From: Sphingomonas elodea ATCC 31461
Lineage (GTDB): Bacteria; Pseudomonadota; Alphaproteobacteria; Sphingomonadales; Sphingomonadaceae
Length of the DNA: 64,000 bases
Reading direction: 5' to 3'
Assembly: GCF_000226955.1 (NCBI RefSeq)
Contig: NZ_AGFU01000001.1
Coordinates: forward strand, 1-64,000
Within the stretch, counting starts at the first letter, position 1. Each line of letters starts with the position of its first letter. The notes under the pieces were generated by a model. It was not told the origin of the DNA. It saw nothing but the letters and a program-made list of their open reading frames with translations, and made no database searches. A program made the translations under genes and the position numbers. Below, piece by piece: positions 46,620-55,627 of the stretch.

Positions 46620-48683
46620 TCAATAGCCGACGCGCAGCGACGCCCGGACCGTGCGCGGGGCGCCCGGATAGACCCAAAGGCTGCTGTACGAGCTCATCGC
46701 GTAGCGGGCATCGAACAGATTGTCCGCTTCCAGGCGCAGCGTCATCCGGCGCGACAAGGCGTATTCGGCCGCCGCCTTGGCCTTGACGTAGCTCGGCAGG
46801 ATGAGCCCGCTGCCGTCGATAGCGCCGGCGCGATCGCCGACATAGGCGAGTCCGCCGCTGATCGACGGCCCGCGCCCGTCCGCATCGAGGAAACTGCCAA
46901 GGACGAACAGCGTGCCCGCGTGCGCCGGCACGTCCAGCACGCGATCGGTCGCGAAGCTGCGATCAAGGGTGCGGGCATGGGTCCAGGCGTAGTTGGCGAC
47001 GAGCTGCCAGTGGCGCCCCAGCCTGGCCGATCCGTCGAACTCGATACCATGGCTGCGCAGCCGCCCGACCGGCGCGTTGAAGTTGGGATCGACCGGATCG
47101 TTGGTGAGGATGTTGCGCTTCTCGATGGAGAACCAGCTGGCCGACAGCGCCACGCCCGGCAATCGCACCGAGGCCCCGAGCTCATAGCCCTTGCCCGCCT
47201 CCGGCGCGAAACCGCTGCCGTCCCTGCCCGTGCCGGAATTCAGCACGAAGTTCTCGCCCCAGTTCGCATGCAGCGCGAAACGGGTGTCGAGCCGATACTG
47301 CGCACCCACGCGAAAGTGCACCGGATCGTCGACCGCGCGGCCCACCGCACCGGTGCGGACGTTATGGATGCGCTGGCGATAGGGGTCGTAGCGTACCCCG
47401 CCGCTGAGCGTGACCCGGTCCGCCACCTCCCACAGATCCTGCACGTAGAACGTTGCTGCCCAGCGCTTCTCGCGATTGTCGGTGAACGGCAGCAGCGGCA
47501 GTGCGGTGCCGCCATAGACCGGCGCGAACACGTCGATCGCATAGGGAGCCGCCGCACTCGGACTGCGGCGGAGCAGCAGCTCGTGATAGTCGAGCAGATA
47601 GCCTTTGGCGCCGAAGCTCAGCTGGTGGCGTCCGACACGCCCGGCCAATTCCATCCGCGCCGACAGATCGTCGACCGTATAGCCTCGCTGGCGGCGCTGG
47701 CGCCACAGCGTCGTCCCGTTCACCAGGCGCGACTGGTCCGCCGAGAATCCGCGCAACGAGCCTGTCCGCCAGGCCACGCCGCCGTTCAGCGCCCAGCCGC
47801 CACCCAGCGCCACCTCGCCGGTCAGCTGGTGGCGCTCGTTGCGGAAGCGGGTGACGCCATTGGCCGGCTCGCCGAAATAGCGGCTGCGGGGCAGGGCGTT
47901 GGCATTACCTCCGATCGCCGGCATGCCCCGGTCGAACGGCGTATCGAAGCGGGTGATCTCGCCGACATAGGTGAGCTGTGCCGAGTCCGACGGCCGCCAG
48001 GTGAGCGAGGGCGCCACCACCCGCCGCTTGAGCGTCACGAAGTCGCGCCACCCGTCGCTGTCTTCTCCGGCCGCGACCAACCGCGCCGCCAGCGTCGTGG
48101 TGATCGGCTGATTGACGTCCACTTCGACGCGCCGCGTATTAAACGAGCCATAGGTGAGCGTCGCGGTCCCGCTTGCGATGGCGCCCGGTGTTTTGCTGAC
48201 CAGATTCACCCGGCCGCCCGGGTCGGCATCGCCGAACAGCGCTCCCATCGGGCCCTTCAGCAGCTCGATGCGTTCGGTCGTGGCGGGATCGCGCGGCGGG
48301 GCCATGCCGCGATTGGCGAGGAAGCCGTCCACATAATATTCGGCGCCGCCATCGGGCGTGCCGAGGAAGCCGCGAATTGCGAAATTGTCCATCACGCCGC
48401 CGCGATTGTTCTGGTTGCTGACGCCACTGATCAGCTCCAGCGCATCGGACAGGCGATAGGTCCCTGCGGCAGTGAGCAGGTCGCGCTCGAGCGCACGGCT
48501 CGACTGCGACATGCGCTCGGTCGCCGGATCGGCCGAAAGTGTGCGCTCGGTCCGTGCCGCCCTTGTGCCCAGTACGACGATTTCCTGACCGGCCGAATCT
48601 GGGTCGGGTTCCCGCTCCTCGGCGGCGGCGGGAAGGATCGCGCCAAGCGAAAGCAAGGCGGCCGTGGCGAGTGTCACGCGCAA
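46620..48683 (-). CDS. TonB-dependent siderophore-type receptor
   Basis: 687 aa from a TTG start at 48683, chosen because AAAGGG lies about 9 bp upstream; GTG 48677 is an alternative. Signal peptide (ATAALLSLGAILPAAA), TonB-box-like QEIVVLGTRAARTERTLSAD, plug (YRLSDALELISGVSNQNNRG, NFAIRGFLGT, ERIELLKGPMGALFGDADPG) and a long beta-barrel ending SLRVGY. The plug sequence is of the FhuA/FoxA siderophore receptor type. Start region holds a metal-regulator-like dyad in a 43-bp divergent gap. Confidence 0.9.
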   Translation of the reverse strand: MRVTLATAALLSLGAILPAAAEEREPDPDSAGQEIVVLGTRAARTERTLSADPATERMSQSSRALERDLLTAAGTYRLSDALELISGVSNQNNRGGVMDNFAIRGFLGTPDGGAEYYVDGFLANRGMAPPRDPATTERIELLKGPMGALFGDADPGGRVNLVSKTPGAIASGTATLTYGSFNTRRVEVDVNQPITTTLAARLVAAGEDSDGWRDFVTLKRRVVAPSLTWRPSDSAQLTYVGEITRFDTPFDRGMPAIGGNANALPRSRYFGEPANGVTRFRNERHQLTGEVALGGGWALNGGVAWRTGSLRGFSADQSRLVNGTTLWRQRRQRGYTVDDLSARMELAGRVGRHQLSFGAKGYLLDYHELLLRRSPSAAAPYAIDVFAPVYGGTALPLLPFTDNREKRWAATFYVQDLWEVADRVTLSGGVRYDPYRQRIHNVRTGAVGRAVDDPVHFRVGAQYRLDTRFALHANWGENFVLNSGTGRDGSGFAPEAGKGYELGASVRLPGVALSASWFSIEKRNILTNDPVDPNFNAPVGRLRSHGIEFDGSARLGRHWQLVANYAWTHARTLDRSFATDRVLDVPAHAGTLFVLGSFLDADGRGPSISGGLAYVGDRAGAIDGSGLILPSYVKAKAAAEYALSRRMTLRLEADNLFDARYAMSSYSSLWVYPGAPRTVRASLRVGY

Positions 48684-48700
48684 AATGGGTTGCCCTTTGT

Positions 48701-48718
48701 GTAATGTTGTATCATTGC
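48701..48718. promoter_or_regulatory. Fur/Zur-like dyad between divergent genes
   Basis: GTAATGTTGTATCATTGC matches its own reverse complement at 12 of 18 positions, with AATG...CATT arms like metal-regulator boxes (Zur or Fur family). It lies between the receptor start (48683) and the divergent membrane protein start (48727), about where a receptor promoter would be. No search was possible, so this is a candidate only. Confidence 0.4.
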
Positions 48719-48726
48719 GCTGCAAT

Positions 48727-49884
48727 ATGAAGCAGACATTGTCAACCGGTGACAGCGCCTCGCCCCGCCCCCGCATCCGCTCGATCGACGCCCTGCGCGG
48801 GCTGGTGATGCTGCTGATGCTGGTCGATCACACCCGCGAATCCTTCTATTCGACGGTGCCGGTCCCCGATCCGCTGGGCACCGACACCCCGACCGCGCTG
48901 TTCCTCACCCGGCTGACCGCGCATTTCTGCGCGCCGGTGTTCGTGCTGCTCACCGGGCTGGGTGCCTGGCTCTATGCCGATAAGCGCGGCGGAGCGGCGG
49001 CGGCAGCGGACTTTCTGTGGAAGCGCGGGCTGTTCCTGGTCGTGCTGGAGGTGACGCTGGTCAACTTCGCCTGGGGCTTCGATCTCACCCCACCGATGCT
49101 GTATTTGCAGGTGATCTGGGCGATCGGTCTCGCGATGCTCGCGCTGGCGGTGCTAGTCCACCTGCCCCGCCCGGCGCTGATCGCGATCGGGCTGGGAATC
49201 GTGCTGGGGCACAACCTGCTCGACGGCCTGCACGTGGCGGGCGAACCGGGTCATGCGATATGGGCGGTGCTGCACGAGCGCACCGTGTTCGAGCTGCCCT
49301 GGGGCCAGCGCCTGCGGATCAGCTATCCGCTGCTGCCCTGGATCGGCGTGATCGCGCTCGGCTATGCGCTGGGCCCCTGGTTCGCCGCCACGGTCGATGC
49401 GGCGATGCGGCGACGGCGGCTGGTCACGCTCGGCCTGGCGGCGCTGGCGCTGTTCGTGCTGCTGCGTGCGACCAATATCTATGGCGATCTCCACCCCTGG
49501 CGGGCGGGCGCGGATGCGCTCGGTACCGCGCTCCAGTTCGTCAACCTCACCAAATACCCGCCCTCGGCCGATTTCGTGCTGGCGACGCTGGGCGTAGGAC
49601 TGATCGTGCTCGCCGGGTTCGAGCGGCTGCCGGATCGCCTCACGGCGCTGCTGGCGGTGCTGGGCGGGGCACCGCTGTTCTTCTACCTGCTCCACCTCTA
49701 CCTGCTGAACGGGCTGAACCAGCTCGGCCGGCTGCTGCTGGGCGTGGCGGGGCCGGTGAGCGTCCCCGATGTCGCGGCGCTGTGGCTGCTGGCAGCGGCG
49801 GTCGCGGTGCCGTGCTGGTTCGCCACCCGCGCCTTCGGCCGGATCAAGCGGCGGAGCAGTGCGTGGTGGATGCGCTACCTATAG
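48727..49884 (+). CDS. DUF1624/HGSNAT-like multi-pass membrane protein
   Basis: 385 aa from ATG 48727 (MKQTLSTGDSASPRPRIRS); earlier in-frame starts would overlap the divergent receptor. The opening IDALRGLVMLLMLVDHTRES is the family signature of heparan-alpha-glucosaminide acetyltransferase-like (HGSNAT/DUF1624) membrane proteins. Ten or more hydrophobic segments follow. These proteins may transfer acetyl groups across the membrane. The substrate here is unknown. The sphingan locus begins about 2 kb downstream, and sphingans are often acetylated; a link is speculative. Confidence 0.75.
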   Translation: MKQTLSTGDSASPRPRIRSIDALRGLVMLLMLVDHTRESFYSTVPVPDPLGTDTPTALFLTRLTAHFCAPVFVLLTGLGAWLYADKRGGAAAAADFLWKRGLFLVVLEVTLVNFAWGFDLTPPMLYLQVIWAIGLAMLALAVLVHLPRPALIAIGLGIVLGHNLLDGLHVAGEPGHAIWAVLHERTVFELPWGQRLRISYPLLPWIGVIALGYALGPWFAATVDAAMRRRRLVTLGLAALALFVLLRATNIYGDLHPWRAGADALGTALQFVNLTKYPPSADFVLATLGVGLIVLAGFERLPDRLTALLAVLGGAPLFFYLLHLYLLNGLNQLGRLLLGVAGPVSVPDVAALWLLAAAVAVPCWFATRAFGRIKRRSSAWWMRYL

Positions 49885-50139
49885 GTCGCCGCGCATCCGC
49901 CGCTGGTGGTATTTCACCCGCACGGTGACGCCCAGCACCATCAGGAATAAGGCGAGGCCCAGCACCGCCGCGGGCACCGCGACGGGCATCGGCAGCACCC
50001 GGGCCCGCAGCGCCGCCAGCAGCGCGCCGAGCACCGCCAGCCACACCGCGCCCATCCGCAGCGGCCGCGCGATCTGCTTCAGCTCGGCCTTGTAGGCGGC
50101 GCGCTCGGCGGGATCGTTCAGGTTCGGCGGGGTCGGCAT
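49879..50139 (-). CDS. Small two-TM membrane protein
   Basis: 86 aa from ATG 50139 (MPTPPNLNDPAERAAYKAEL). Acidic-basic N-terminus, then two transmembrane helices (MGAVWLAVLGALLAAL and AAVLGLALFLMVLGVTV), basic tail VKYHQRRMRGDL. No family recognised. Its start lies inside the 3' end of the GNAT gene by about 22 bp, so the two are coupled; its stop overlaps the convergent gene by 6 bp. Confidence 0.6.
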   Translation of the reverse strand: MPTPPNLNDPAERAAYKAELKQIARPLRMGAVWLAVLGALLAALRARVLPMPVAVPAAVLGLALFLMVLGVTVRVKYHQRRMRGDL

Positions 50140-50687
50140 GTCCAGTCTTCCTTGAGCAGCCCGTAGAGCGTCGTGTCGCGGATGCCGATATGGGTTTCCC
50201 ATTCGGCCCGCAGCACGCCCTCCAGCCGGAATCCCAGCCGTTCGAGCAGCCGGCGCGAATACACATTGTCCGGGTCCGTGTCCGCAAAAACCCGCCGATA
50301 GCCCTCTGCGAGGAAGAGCTGGTCGAGCACCAGGGTCAGCGCCTCGGCGGCGATGCCCGTCCCCCAGTGCGGGCGGGCGAGCAGATAGCCGATCTCGCTC
50401 ACGTTCTTGCGCTTCTCGTTTACCGCGACGAAGCCGATCGCCGCATCGTCGCCAGCCCGCGTGATCGCCCAGTGGCGCCAGCCTTCCTCGTCCTCCTCGG
50501 CGAACCAGGCCCGGGTCTGCGCGAGATCCGCATGGGGCGCGTGGCTCCACCAGCGCATCAGCTCCACATCGGCATAGGCAGGGTGGAGCGCGTCCGCATC
50601 CTCCGCGACGAGAGGACGCAGCCGCAGTCGAGCGCTGGTCAGGACGGGCGTGTCGGGCGCGTCGCCCTCCGGCTCAGCGATTGCCAC
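50118..50687 (-). CDS. GNAT family N-acetyltransferase (RimJ/RimL type)
   Basis: 189 aa. RimJ-like pattern: TSARLRLRPLVAEDADALHP, ISEIGYLLARPHWGTG-type acetyl-CoA loop (SEIGYLLARPHWGTGIAAEA), and NVYSRRLLERLGFRLEGVLR. Substrate unknown. Overlaps the AIM24-like gene by 14 bp and the small membrane protein gene by 22 bp. Confidence 0.9.
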   Translation of the reverse strand: MAIAEPEGDAPDTPVLTSARLRLRPLVAEDADALHPAYADVELMRWWSHAPHADLAQTRAWFAEEDEEGWRHWAITRAGDDAAIGFVAVNEKRKNVSEIGYLLARPHWGTGIAAEALTLVLDQLFLAEGYRRVFADTDPDNVYSRRLLERLGFRLEGVLRAEWETHIGIRDTTLYGLLKEDWTCRPRRT

Positions 50688-51504
50688 CGATCAGGTCGCC
50701 CAATCCGCCCAGCACCGAACCCTCGCCGCGATTCTGCCCGCCGCCGCTCGCCGCCGCCATCATCCGGCCGGCAAGCCGCGCGAACGGCAGCGACTGGATC
50801 CACACCTTGCCGGGCCCGCGCAGCCGCGCGAAGAACACGCCCTCGCCCCCGAACAACATGCTGCGCACCCCGCCGACCGAGACGAGGTCGAAATCCACCG
50901 ACGGCGTCAGCGCGGCGAGGCAGCCGGTATCGACATGCAGTTCCTCGCCCGGCGCCAGCTCCCGCTCGACAATCGCGCCGCCCATCTGGACGAACACCCA
51001 GCCATCGCCGTCCAGCCGCTGCATGATGAAGCCCTCGCCCCCGAACAGCCCGGTCATGATCCGGCGCTGGAAGGCGATGCCCATCTGCACGCCCTTGGCA
51101 GCGGCGAGAAAGGCATCCTTCTGGCAGATCAGCGTGCCGCCGATGTCGGCGAGGCGCAGGGGCACGATCGCGCCGGGCACGGGCGAGGCGAAGGCAACCC
51201 GCGCCTTGCCGCTGCCCTGGTGGGTGAAGACGGTGGTGAACAGCCCCTCCCCGGTGACGAGCCGCTTGCCCGCCCCCAGCAGCTTGTCCATGAAGCCGCC
51301 GCCCTGGTTGCTGCCGTCGCCGAACACGGTCTGCATGGCGATCGGTGCGTCCTTCCACACCATCGCACCGGCTTCCGCCACCGCGCTCTCGCCCGGGTCA
51401 AGCTCGATCTCGACGAACTGCAGTTCCTGGCCTTTGATCTCGAAATCGATATCATCGGCATAGCCTTCGCGGCGCGTGTGCGACCAGGGGCTCATCGGCG
51501 GCAT
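50674..51504 (-). CDS. AIM24/TIGR00266 family protein
   Basis: 276 aa from ATG 51504 (MPPMSPWSHTRREGYADDID), preceded by GAGGAGAG. The family pattern is clear: QFVEIELDPGESAVAEAGAM, VFTHQGSGKARVAFASPVPG, IMTGLFGGEGFIMQRLDGDG and ERELAPGEELHVDTGCLAAL. Members have a double-stranded beta-helix fold; bacterial function is unknown. First gene of a three-gene minus-strand run with GNAT and the small membrane protein. Divergent from the spsQ-like gene. Confidence 0.9.
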   Translation of the reverse strand: MPPMSPWSHTRREGYADDIDFEIKGQELQFVEIELDPGESAVAEAGAMVWKDAPIAMQTVFGDGSNQGGGFMDKLLGAGKRLVTGEGLFTTVFTHQGSGKARVAFASPVPGAIVPLRLADIGGTLICQKDAFLAAAKGVQMGIAFQRRIMTGLFGGEGFIMQRLDGDGWVFVQMGGAIVERELAPGEELHVDTGCLAALTPSVDFDLVSVGGVRSMLFGGEGVFFARLRGPGKVWIQSLPFARLAGRMMAAASGGGQNRGEGSVLGGLGDLIGGNR

Positions 51505-51622
51505 GCTTCTCTCCTCAACCTGCTGGCGGCAGTTGCTACACGAACAAAACGTCCGCGCGAAGTCTTGCTGCAATGCAACCTGCGGCTCGACCGCGCTTTG
51601 CTTTGGAGCTACAGGGAAGCCC

Positions 51623-52564
51623 ATGACCGACCAGACCCTGCCGCATGTCTCCGTGCTCGTGGTTGCCTACCACTCCACCGACTTCATCCGGCAGTGCGTC
51701 GACGGGATCGCGGCGGCGGCACCGAATACGCCGTACGAAATCCTGATGATCGACAATGGCGGCGGCGATACCGAAGCGTTCGTCCGCGCAGAATTGCCGC
51801 AGGTCCGCATCGTTCCTTCCGAAGGCAATATCGGCTTCGGTGCGGGCAACAACCGCTGCGCGGCGCATGCGCGCGGCCAGTATATGATGCTGGTCAACCC
51901 GGATGCGGTGCCGCAGCCCGGCGCGCTCGACCGGCTCGTCGCCTTCGCCCGCGCGCATCCCGAGGCGGCAGCCTGGGGCGGCCGTTCCTACGACACGGCC
52001 GGCAAGCTCGATCCCGGCAACTTCCTGCCGCTGCCGACGCCGATGGACTTCGTCGCCTCGATCGTTTCCGCCCGTCGCTTGCGCCGCGGCGGCCTAGCGG
52101 AGGATGCGACCGAGCCTGGCCCGGTCGACGTGCTCAACGGCGGCTTCATGATGGTCCGTGCCGATGTCTGGCGCGAGATCGGCGGCTTCGACGAGAGCTT
52201 CTTCCTCTATTCGGAGGAAGTCGACATGTTCAAACGCATCCGCGAACGCGGTTATGCGGTACTGGTCGATCCCGGCGTCGCGGTGGTCCACGATGCCGGC
52301 AGCGGCCATTCCCTTTCCTCCAGCCGTATCATGTTCATGACGACCGGACGGATGCACTATGCCCGCAAGCATTTCACCAAGGGCGGCGCGCTCGTCACCG
52401 GCTGGGCGATCTGGCTCGCCGCGCTGAAATATCAGCTGCTCGGCAGCCTGCTGGCGCCGCTGTTGCCGAAGAAGCGCGAACGCCTGACCGCGGTCAGCCG
52501 CGCCTGGGCGCCGGTCGTGCGCGAACGGCGGCGCTGGTGGGCGGGATATCCCGCCAAGAAGTGA
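51623..52564 (+). CDS. spsQ: Glycosyltransferase family 2, SpsQ/GelQ-position
   Basis: 313 aa from ATG 51623, with AGGGAAG upstream. GT-A fold: VSVLVVAYHSTDFIRQCVDG, EILMIDNGGGDTEAF, the DxD-like region MLVNPDAVPQPG, and acceptor region GGFMMVRADVWREIGGFDES followed by EEVDMFKRIRERGY. No membrane helices except a hydrophobic C-terminal stretch (GWAIWLAALKYQLLGSLLAPLL). In sphingan clusters spsQ/gelQ is the putative beta-glucosyltransferase adding the second glucose, and this gene occupies that position. The precise sugar transferred is not provable by eye. Confidence 0.6.
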   Translation: MTDQTLPHVSVLVVAYHSTDFIRQCVDGIAAAAPNTPYEILMIDNGGGDTEAFVRAELPQVRIVPSEGNIGFGAGNNRCAAHARGQYMMLVNPDAVPQPGALDRLVAFARAHPEAAAWGGRSYDTAGKLDPGNFLPLPTPMDFVASIVSARRLRRGGLAEDATEPGPVDVLNGGFMMVRADVWREIGGFDESFFLYSEEVDMFKRIRERGYAVLVDPGVAVVHDAGSGHSLSSSRIMFMTTGRMHYARKHFTKGGALVTGWAIWLAALKYQLLGSLLAPLLPKKRERLTAVSRAWAPVVRERRRWWAGYPAKK

Positions 52565-52592
52565 TCGCGGGCTTCGCGCCCCGCAATCCGTG

Positions 52593-52616
52593 GGGGAGGA
52601 AGCGAACTTCCTCCCC
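52593..52616. terminator. Bidirectional hairpin between convergent spsQ- and spsI-like genes
   Basis: A perfect 10-bp stem, GGGGAGGAAG and CTTCCTCCCC with a CGAA loop, lies between the two stop codons. There is no long T-tract, so it may act as a weak terminator in both directions. Confidence 0.65.
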
Positions 52617-52623
52617 GCTGGAT

Positions 52624-53526
52624 TTACTGGCTGTTCTGCATCGGCGCCTCGGGCGCAGGCGTGGCCTTGGGCGCAGCGCCGCCCTTGAGCTGCGGCGGCG
52701 CGCCATAGCCCGGCTGGTACTTCACGGTTTCCCGCGCCTTCTTCAGCCGCTCGTTCAGCTGGGCGTCGGCTGCCTTGCTGAAGCGTTCGGTGCGCAGCGC
52801 GTTCAGCGCCACTTCGCGCGCCTGGTCGCCGGTCAGCGGCTGGATCGTGGTCGCGGTGATCACATTGGCGGTGATGCCCTGCTGGGTCGGCAGGATGAAC
52901 ATTTCCGCCGCCGGCAACGCCGCGATCTTGCCGGCGATTTCCGGCGGAAGTGCTGCGGTGTCGAGCTGGGTGGGCGCGCGGCGGAACTGCACGCCGTCGG
53001 CAGTCAGCTTGGCGGCGAGCTGGTCCAGCGTCTTGAGTGGCGCGAACTCTTTGAACTTGTCCGACGAACTGGGCGGCGGGAACACGATCTGCTCGATGCT
53101 GTAGACCTTGCGCTGGGCGAACCGATCCGGATGCGCGGCCTGATATTGTGCCACATCGGCATCGGTCGGCTGGCTGATGCCGCCGGCGATCTTGTCGCGC
53201 AGCATGCTCGTGAGGATCAGCTCGTCCGCACGGCGCTGCTGGATCAGGAAGGACGGCGTCTTGTCGAGCTTCTGCTCACGCGCGATCTTCGACAGGATCT
53301 TGCGTTCGATGATGCGCTGCAGCGCGAGCTGCTCGGCCAGCTTGCGGTCGGTCCCCTGCGGTACCGGCGCGGCCTGCACCTCGGCATTGAGCTCGAAAAC
53401 GGTGATCTCATCGCCATCGACGGTGGCGACAACCTGCCCCTTGTCGAGCTTGCCTTCCTTGCTGCCACATCCGGAGACGGCGAGCGCGGCCGCGGCCACT
53501 GCCGTTACCAGGTACAATTTCTTCAT
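52624..53526 (-). CDS. spsI: EpsD/SurA-like peptidyl-prolyl isomerase lipoprotein (SpsI/GelI)
   Basis: 300 aa from ATG 53526. Lipobox AVSGC after a signal peptide. SurA-like N-terminal helices (LAEQLALQRIIERKILSKIA, SFLIQQRRADELILTSMLRD) precede a region QYQAAHPDRFAQRKVYSIEQ that fits the EpsD-family chaperone/isomerase. Gellan gelI is described as surA/PPIase-like and sits at this position on the opposite strand, as here. Probably assists folding of the export barrel SpsF or an exosortase-processed partner. Ends with a Pro/Ala-rich tail. Confidence 0.7.
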   Translation of the reverse strand: MKKLYLVTAVAAAALAVSGCGSKEGKLDKGQVVATVDGDEITVFELNAEVQAAPVPQGTDRKLAEQLALQRIIERKILSKIAREQKLDKTPSFLIQQRRADELILTSMLRDKIAGGISQPTDADVAQYQAAHPDRFAQRKVYSIEQIVFPPPSSSDKFKEFAPLKTLDQLAAKLTADGVQFRRAPTQLDTAALPPEIAGKIAALPAAEMFILPTQQGITANVITATTIQPLTGDQAREVALNALRTERFSKAADAQLNERLKKARETVKYQPGYGAPPQLKGGAAPKATPAPEAPMQNSQ

Positions 53527-53667
53527 GAAGACCTCCCTGCCGGCACGGAATTGCGCACGGCACAAACTTCTACTTGAACCTATTCGGACGGGCGGGCATC
53601 CGCAATAGCGTTGGCAGTGCAGCATGGCTCCCGCCCCGGGGGCCAGCCGCGAAGGCAGGGGGACAGC

Positions 53668-54714
53668 ATGGCAGAAGCGACCGAGGCGGCGCACACGACG
53701 GGCAAGCGACTGAAAATGTGCCTCGCAGCGTCCGGCGGGGGCCATCTGCGGCAGATCCTGGATCTGGAGTCGGTCTGGCGCGAACACGATTACTTCTTCG
53801 TCACCGAAGATACGGCCCTTGGCCGCAGTCTCGCGGAGAAACATCCGGTGGAGCTGGTCGGCCATTATGCGCTTGGCCAGGCCCGGCTGGGCCACCCCTT
53901 CAAGATGCTCGGCGGCGCCCTGCGCAACCTGCGGCAGAGCCTCGCCATCGTCCGCAGGCACAAGCCGGACGTCGTAATCTCGACAGGTGCCGGCGCGGTC
54001 TATTTCACCGCGCTGTTCGCCAAGCTGTTCGGCGCGAAGTTCATCCATATCGAAAGCTTCGCCCGCTTCGATCACCCCTCCGCCTTCGGCAAGATGGTGA
54101 AGGGCATCGCCACGATCTCGATCGTCCAGTCGCCGGCGCTGAAGCAGATCTGGCCCGACGCCGAACTTTTCGATCCGTTCCGGATGCTGGACACGCCGCG
54201 CCCGCCCAAGCAGGCGCTGACCTTCGCCACGGTGGGCGCCACCCTGCCCTTCCCGCGACTGGTGCAGGCGGTGCTCGACCTGAAGCGTGCGGGCGGCCTG
54301 CCGGGCAAGCTGATCCTGCAATATGGCGATCAGGCCCTGACCGATCCCGGCATCCCCGACGTCGAGATCCGCCCCACCATCCCGTTCGACGAATTGCAGC
54401 TGATGCTGCGCGACGCCGACATCGTGATCTGCCACGGCGGCACCGGCTCGCTGGTTACCGCGCTGCGTGCCGGCTGCCGGGTGATCGCCTTCCCGCGCCG
54501 CTTCGACCTCGGCGAACATTATGACGATCACCAGGAAGAGATCGCCCAGACCTTCGCCGACCGCGGCCTGCTCCAGGCGGTGCGCGACGAACGAGAACTC
54601 GGCGCGGCGGTCGCCGCCGCCAAGGCGACGGAGCCCAGGCTCGCCACCACCGATCACACCGCGCTTGCCGCCCGGCTGCGCACCCTGCTGGCCGAATGGG
54701 GGGCGAAGCGATGA
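53668..54714 (+). CDS. spsK: Beta-1,4-glucuronosyltransferase SpsK/GelK
   Basis: 348 aa from ATG 53668, with GCAGGGGGA upstream. An Alg14-like N-terminal half (MCLAASGGGHLRQILDLESV, VVISTGAGAVYFTALFAKLF, KFIHIESFARFDHPSAFGKM) is fused to an Alg13-like C-terminal half (FATVGATLPFPRLVQAVLDL, DIVICHGGTGSLVTALRAGC). The sequence pattern closely follows SpsK/GelK as remembered, which transfers glucuronic acid from UDP-GlcA onto glucosyl-PP-lipid in sphingan repeat-unit assembly. Overlaps the next gene by 4 bp. Confidence 0.8.
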   Translation: MAEATEAAHTTGKRLKMCLAASGGGHLRQILDLESVWREHDYFFVTEDTALGRSLAEKHPVELVGHYALGQARLGHPFKMLGGALRNLRQSLAIVRRHKPDVVISTGAGAVYFTALFAKLFGAKFIHIESFARFDHPSAFGKMVKGIATISIVQSPALKQIWPDAELFDPFRMLDTPRPPKQALTFATVGATLPFPRLVQAVLDLKRAGGLPGKLILQYGDQALTDPGIPDVEIRPTIPFDELQLMLRDADIVICHGGTGSLVTALRAGCRVIAFPRRFDLGEHYDDHQEEIAQTFADRGLLQAVRDERELGAAVAAAKATEPRLATTDHTALAARLRTLLAEWGAKR

Positions 54715-55577
54715 CCGGGCCGCGGATCAGCGTCGTCATCCCGCACTACAACGATCTCGAGGGTCTGACGAAATGCCTGGAATCGATCGACCGGCAGACG
54801 ATCGACCGCGGCAGTTTTGAGATCATCGTCGGCGACAACAACTCCCCTTGCGGCATCGCCGCGGTGGAAGCCGTGGTCGCCGGGCGCGGGCGCGTTGTCC
54901 CCGTGCTGGAAAAGGGTGCCGGCCCGGCGCGCAACGGTGCCGCGGCGGCAGCGCGCGGCGAAGTGCTCGCCTTCACCGACAGCGACTGCGTGGTCGCTCC
55001 CGGCTGGCTGGCCGGCGGCGTGGCGCAGGTCGCACCCGGGCGGTTCGTCGGCGGCCACATGTTCGTCATCAAGCCCGAGGGCCCGTTGAGCGGTGCCGAG
55101 GCGCTGGAGCTTGCGGTCGCCTTCGACAATGAGGGCTATGTGCGCCGCGCCCAGTACACCGTGACCGCCAACCTGTTCGTCATGCGGGCGGATTTCGAGC
55201 GCGTGGGCGAGTTCAGGACCGGCGTGTCCGAGGACATGGAATGGTGCCACCGCGCAATCGCGAAGGGCCTGACCATCGACTATGCCGCCCAGGCGTCCGT
55301 CGGCCACCCGCCACGGCGCGACTGGGAGGCCCTGCTGGTCAAGACGCGCCGAATCCAGCGCGAGCTGTACCTGTTCTACAAGGAGCGTCCGCAGGGGCGA
55401 CTGCGCTGGCTGGCGCGCTCGGCCCTGCAGCCGGCGCTGCTGCCTTCGGACGCGGCCAAGATCCTCCGGACGTCCACCACGCAGGGCGCGCGCGCAAAGG
55501 CGCTGTTGACCGCGTGCCGGCTGCGGTTCTGGAAGAGCGGGGTCGGACTGCTCCAGCTGCTCGGGCGCCCCGCCTGA
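54711..55577 (+). CDS. spsL: Glycosyltransferase family 2, SpsL/GelL (putative rhamnosyltransferase)
   Basis: 288 aa. GT2 motifs: ISVVIPHYNDLEGLTKCLES, EIIVGDNNSPCG, GAGPARNGAAAAARGEVLAF with TDSDCV as DxD, and the base region SEDMEWCHRAIAKG. A C-terminal amphipathic region follows. In sphingan clusters the gene after spsK is spsL/gelL, assigned as rhamnosyltransferase. Here it is translationally coupled to spsK (ATGA). Sugar specificity is inferred from position. Confidence 0.65.
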   Translation: MTGPRISVVIPHYNDLEGLTKCLESIDRQTIDRGSFEIIVGDNNSPCGIAAVEAVVAGRGRVVPVLEKGAGPARNGAAAAARGEVLAFTDSDCVVAPGWLAGGVAQVAPGRFVGGHMFVIKPEGPLSGAEALELAVAFDNEGYVRRAQYTVTANLFVMRADFERVGEFRTGVSEDMEWCHRAIAKGLTIDYAAQASVGHPPRRDWEALLVKTRRIQRELYLFYKERPQGRLRWLARSALQPALLPSDAAKILRTSTTQGARAKALLTACRLRFWKSGVGLLQLLGRPA

Positions 55578-55579
55578 TC

Positions 55580-55589
55580 GGGGGGGGGG
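55580..55589. repeat. Poly-G tract of ten after spsL
   Basis: Ten consecutive G residues directly follow the spsL stop codon TGATC. It is outside coding sequence, so length changes would affect only the 3' UTR. Confidence 0.8.
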
Positions 55590-55627
55590 CGTGCCGACAC
55601 GCGCCGACACCCCGCCCCTTCGCGACT

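Noticed and set aside
48664-48726. Earlier GTG/ATG starts for the HGSNAT-like membrane protein
   Set aside because: They would overlap the divergent receptor's start and add a Cys-rich stretch unlike the family; ATG 48727 directly precedes the conserved region.
53527-54657. Extension of the spsI frame upstream across spsK
   Set aside because: The start at 53526 with a signal peptide and lipobox is decisive; the upstream part is antisense to spsK.
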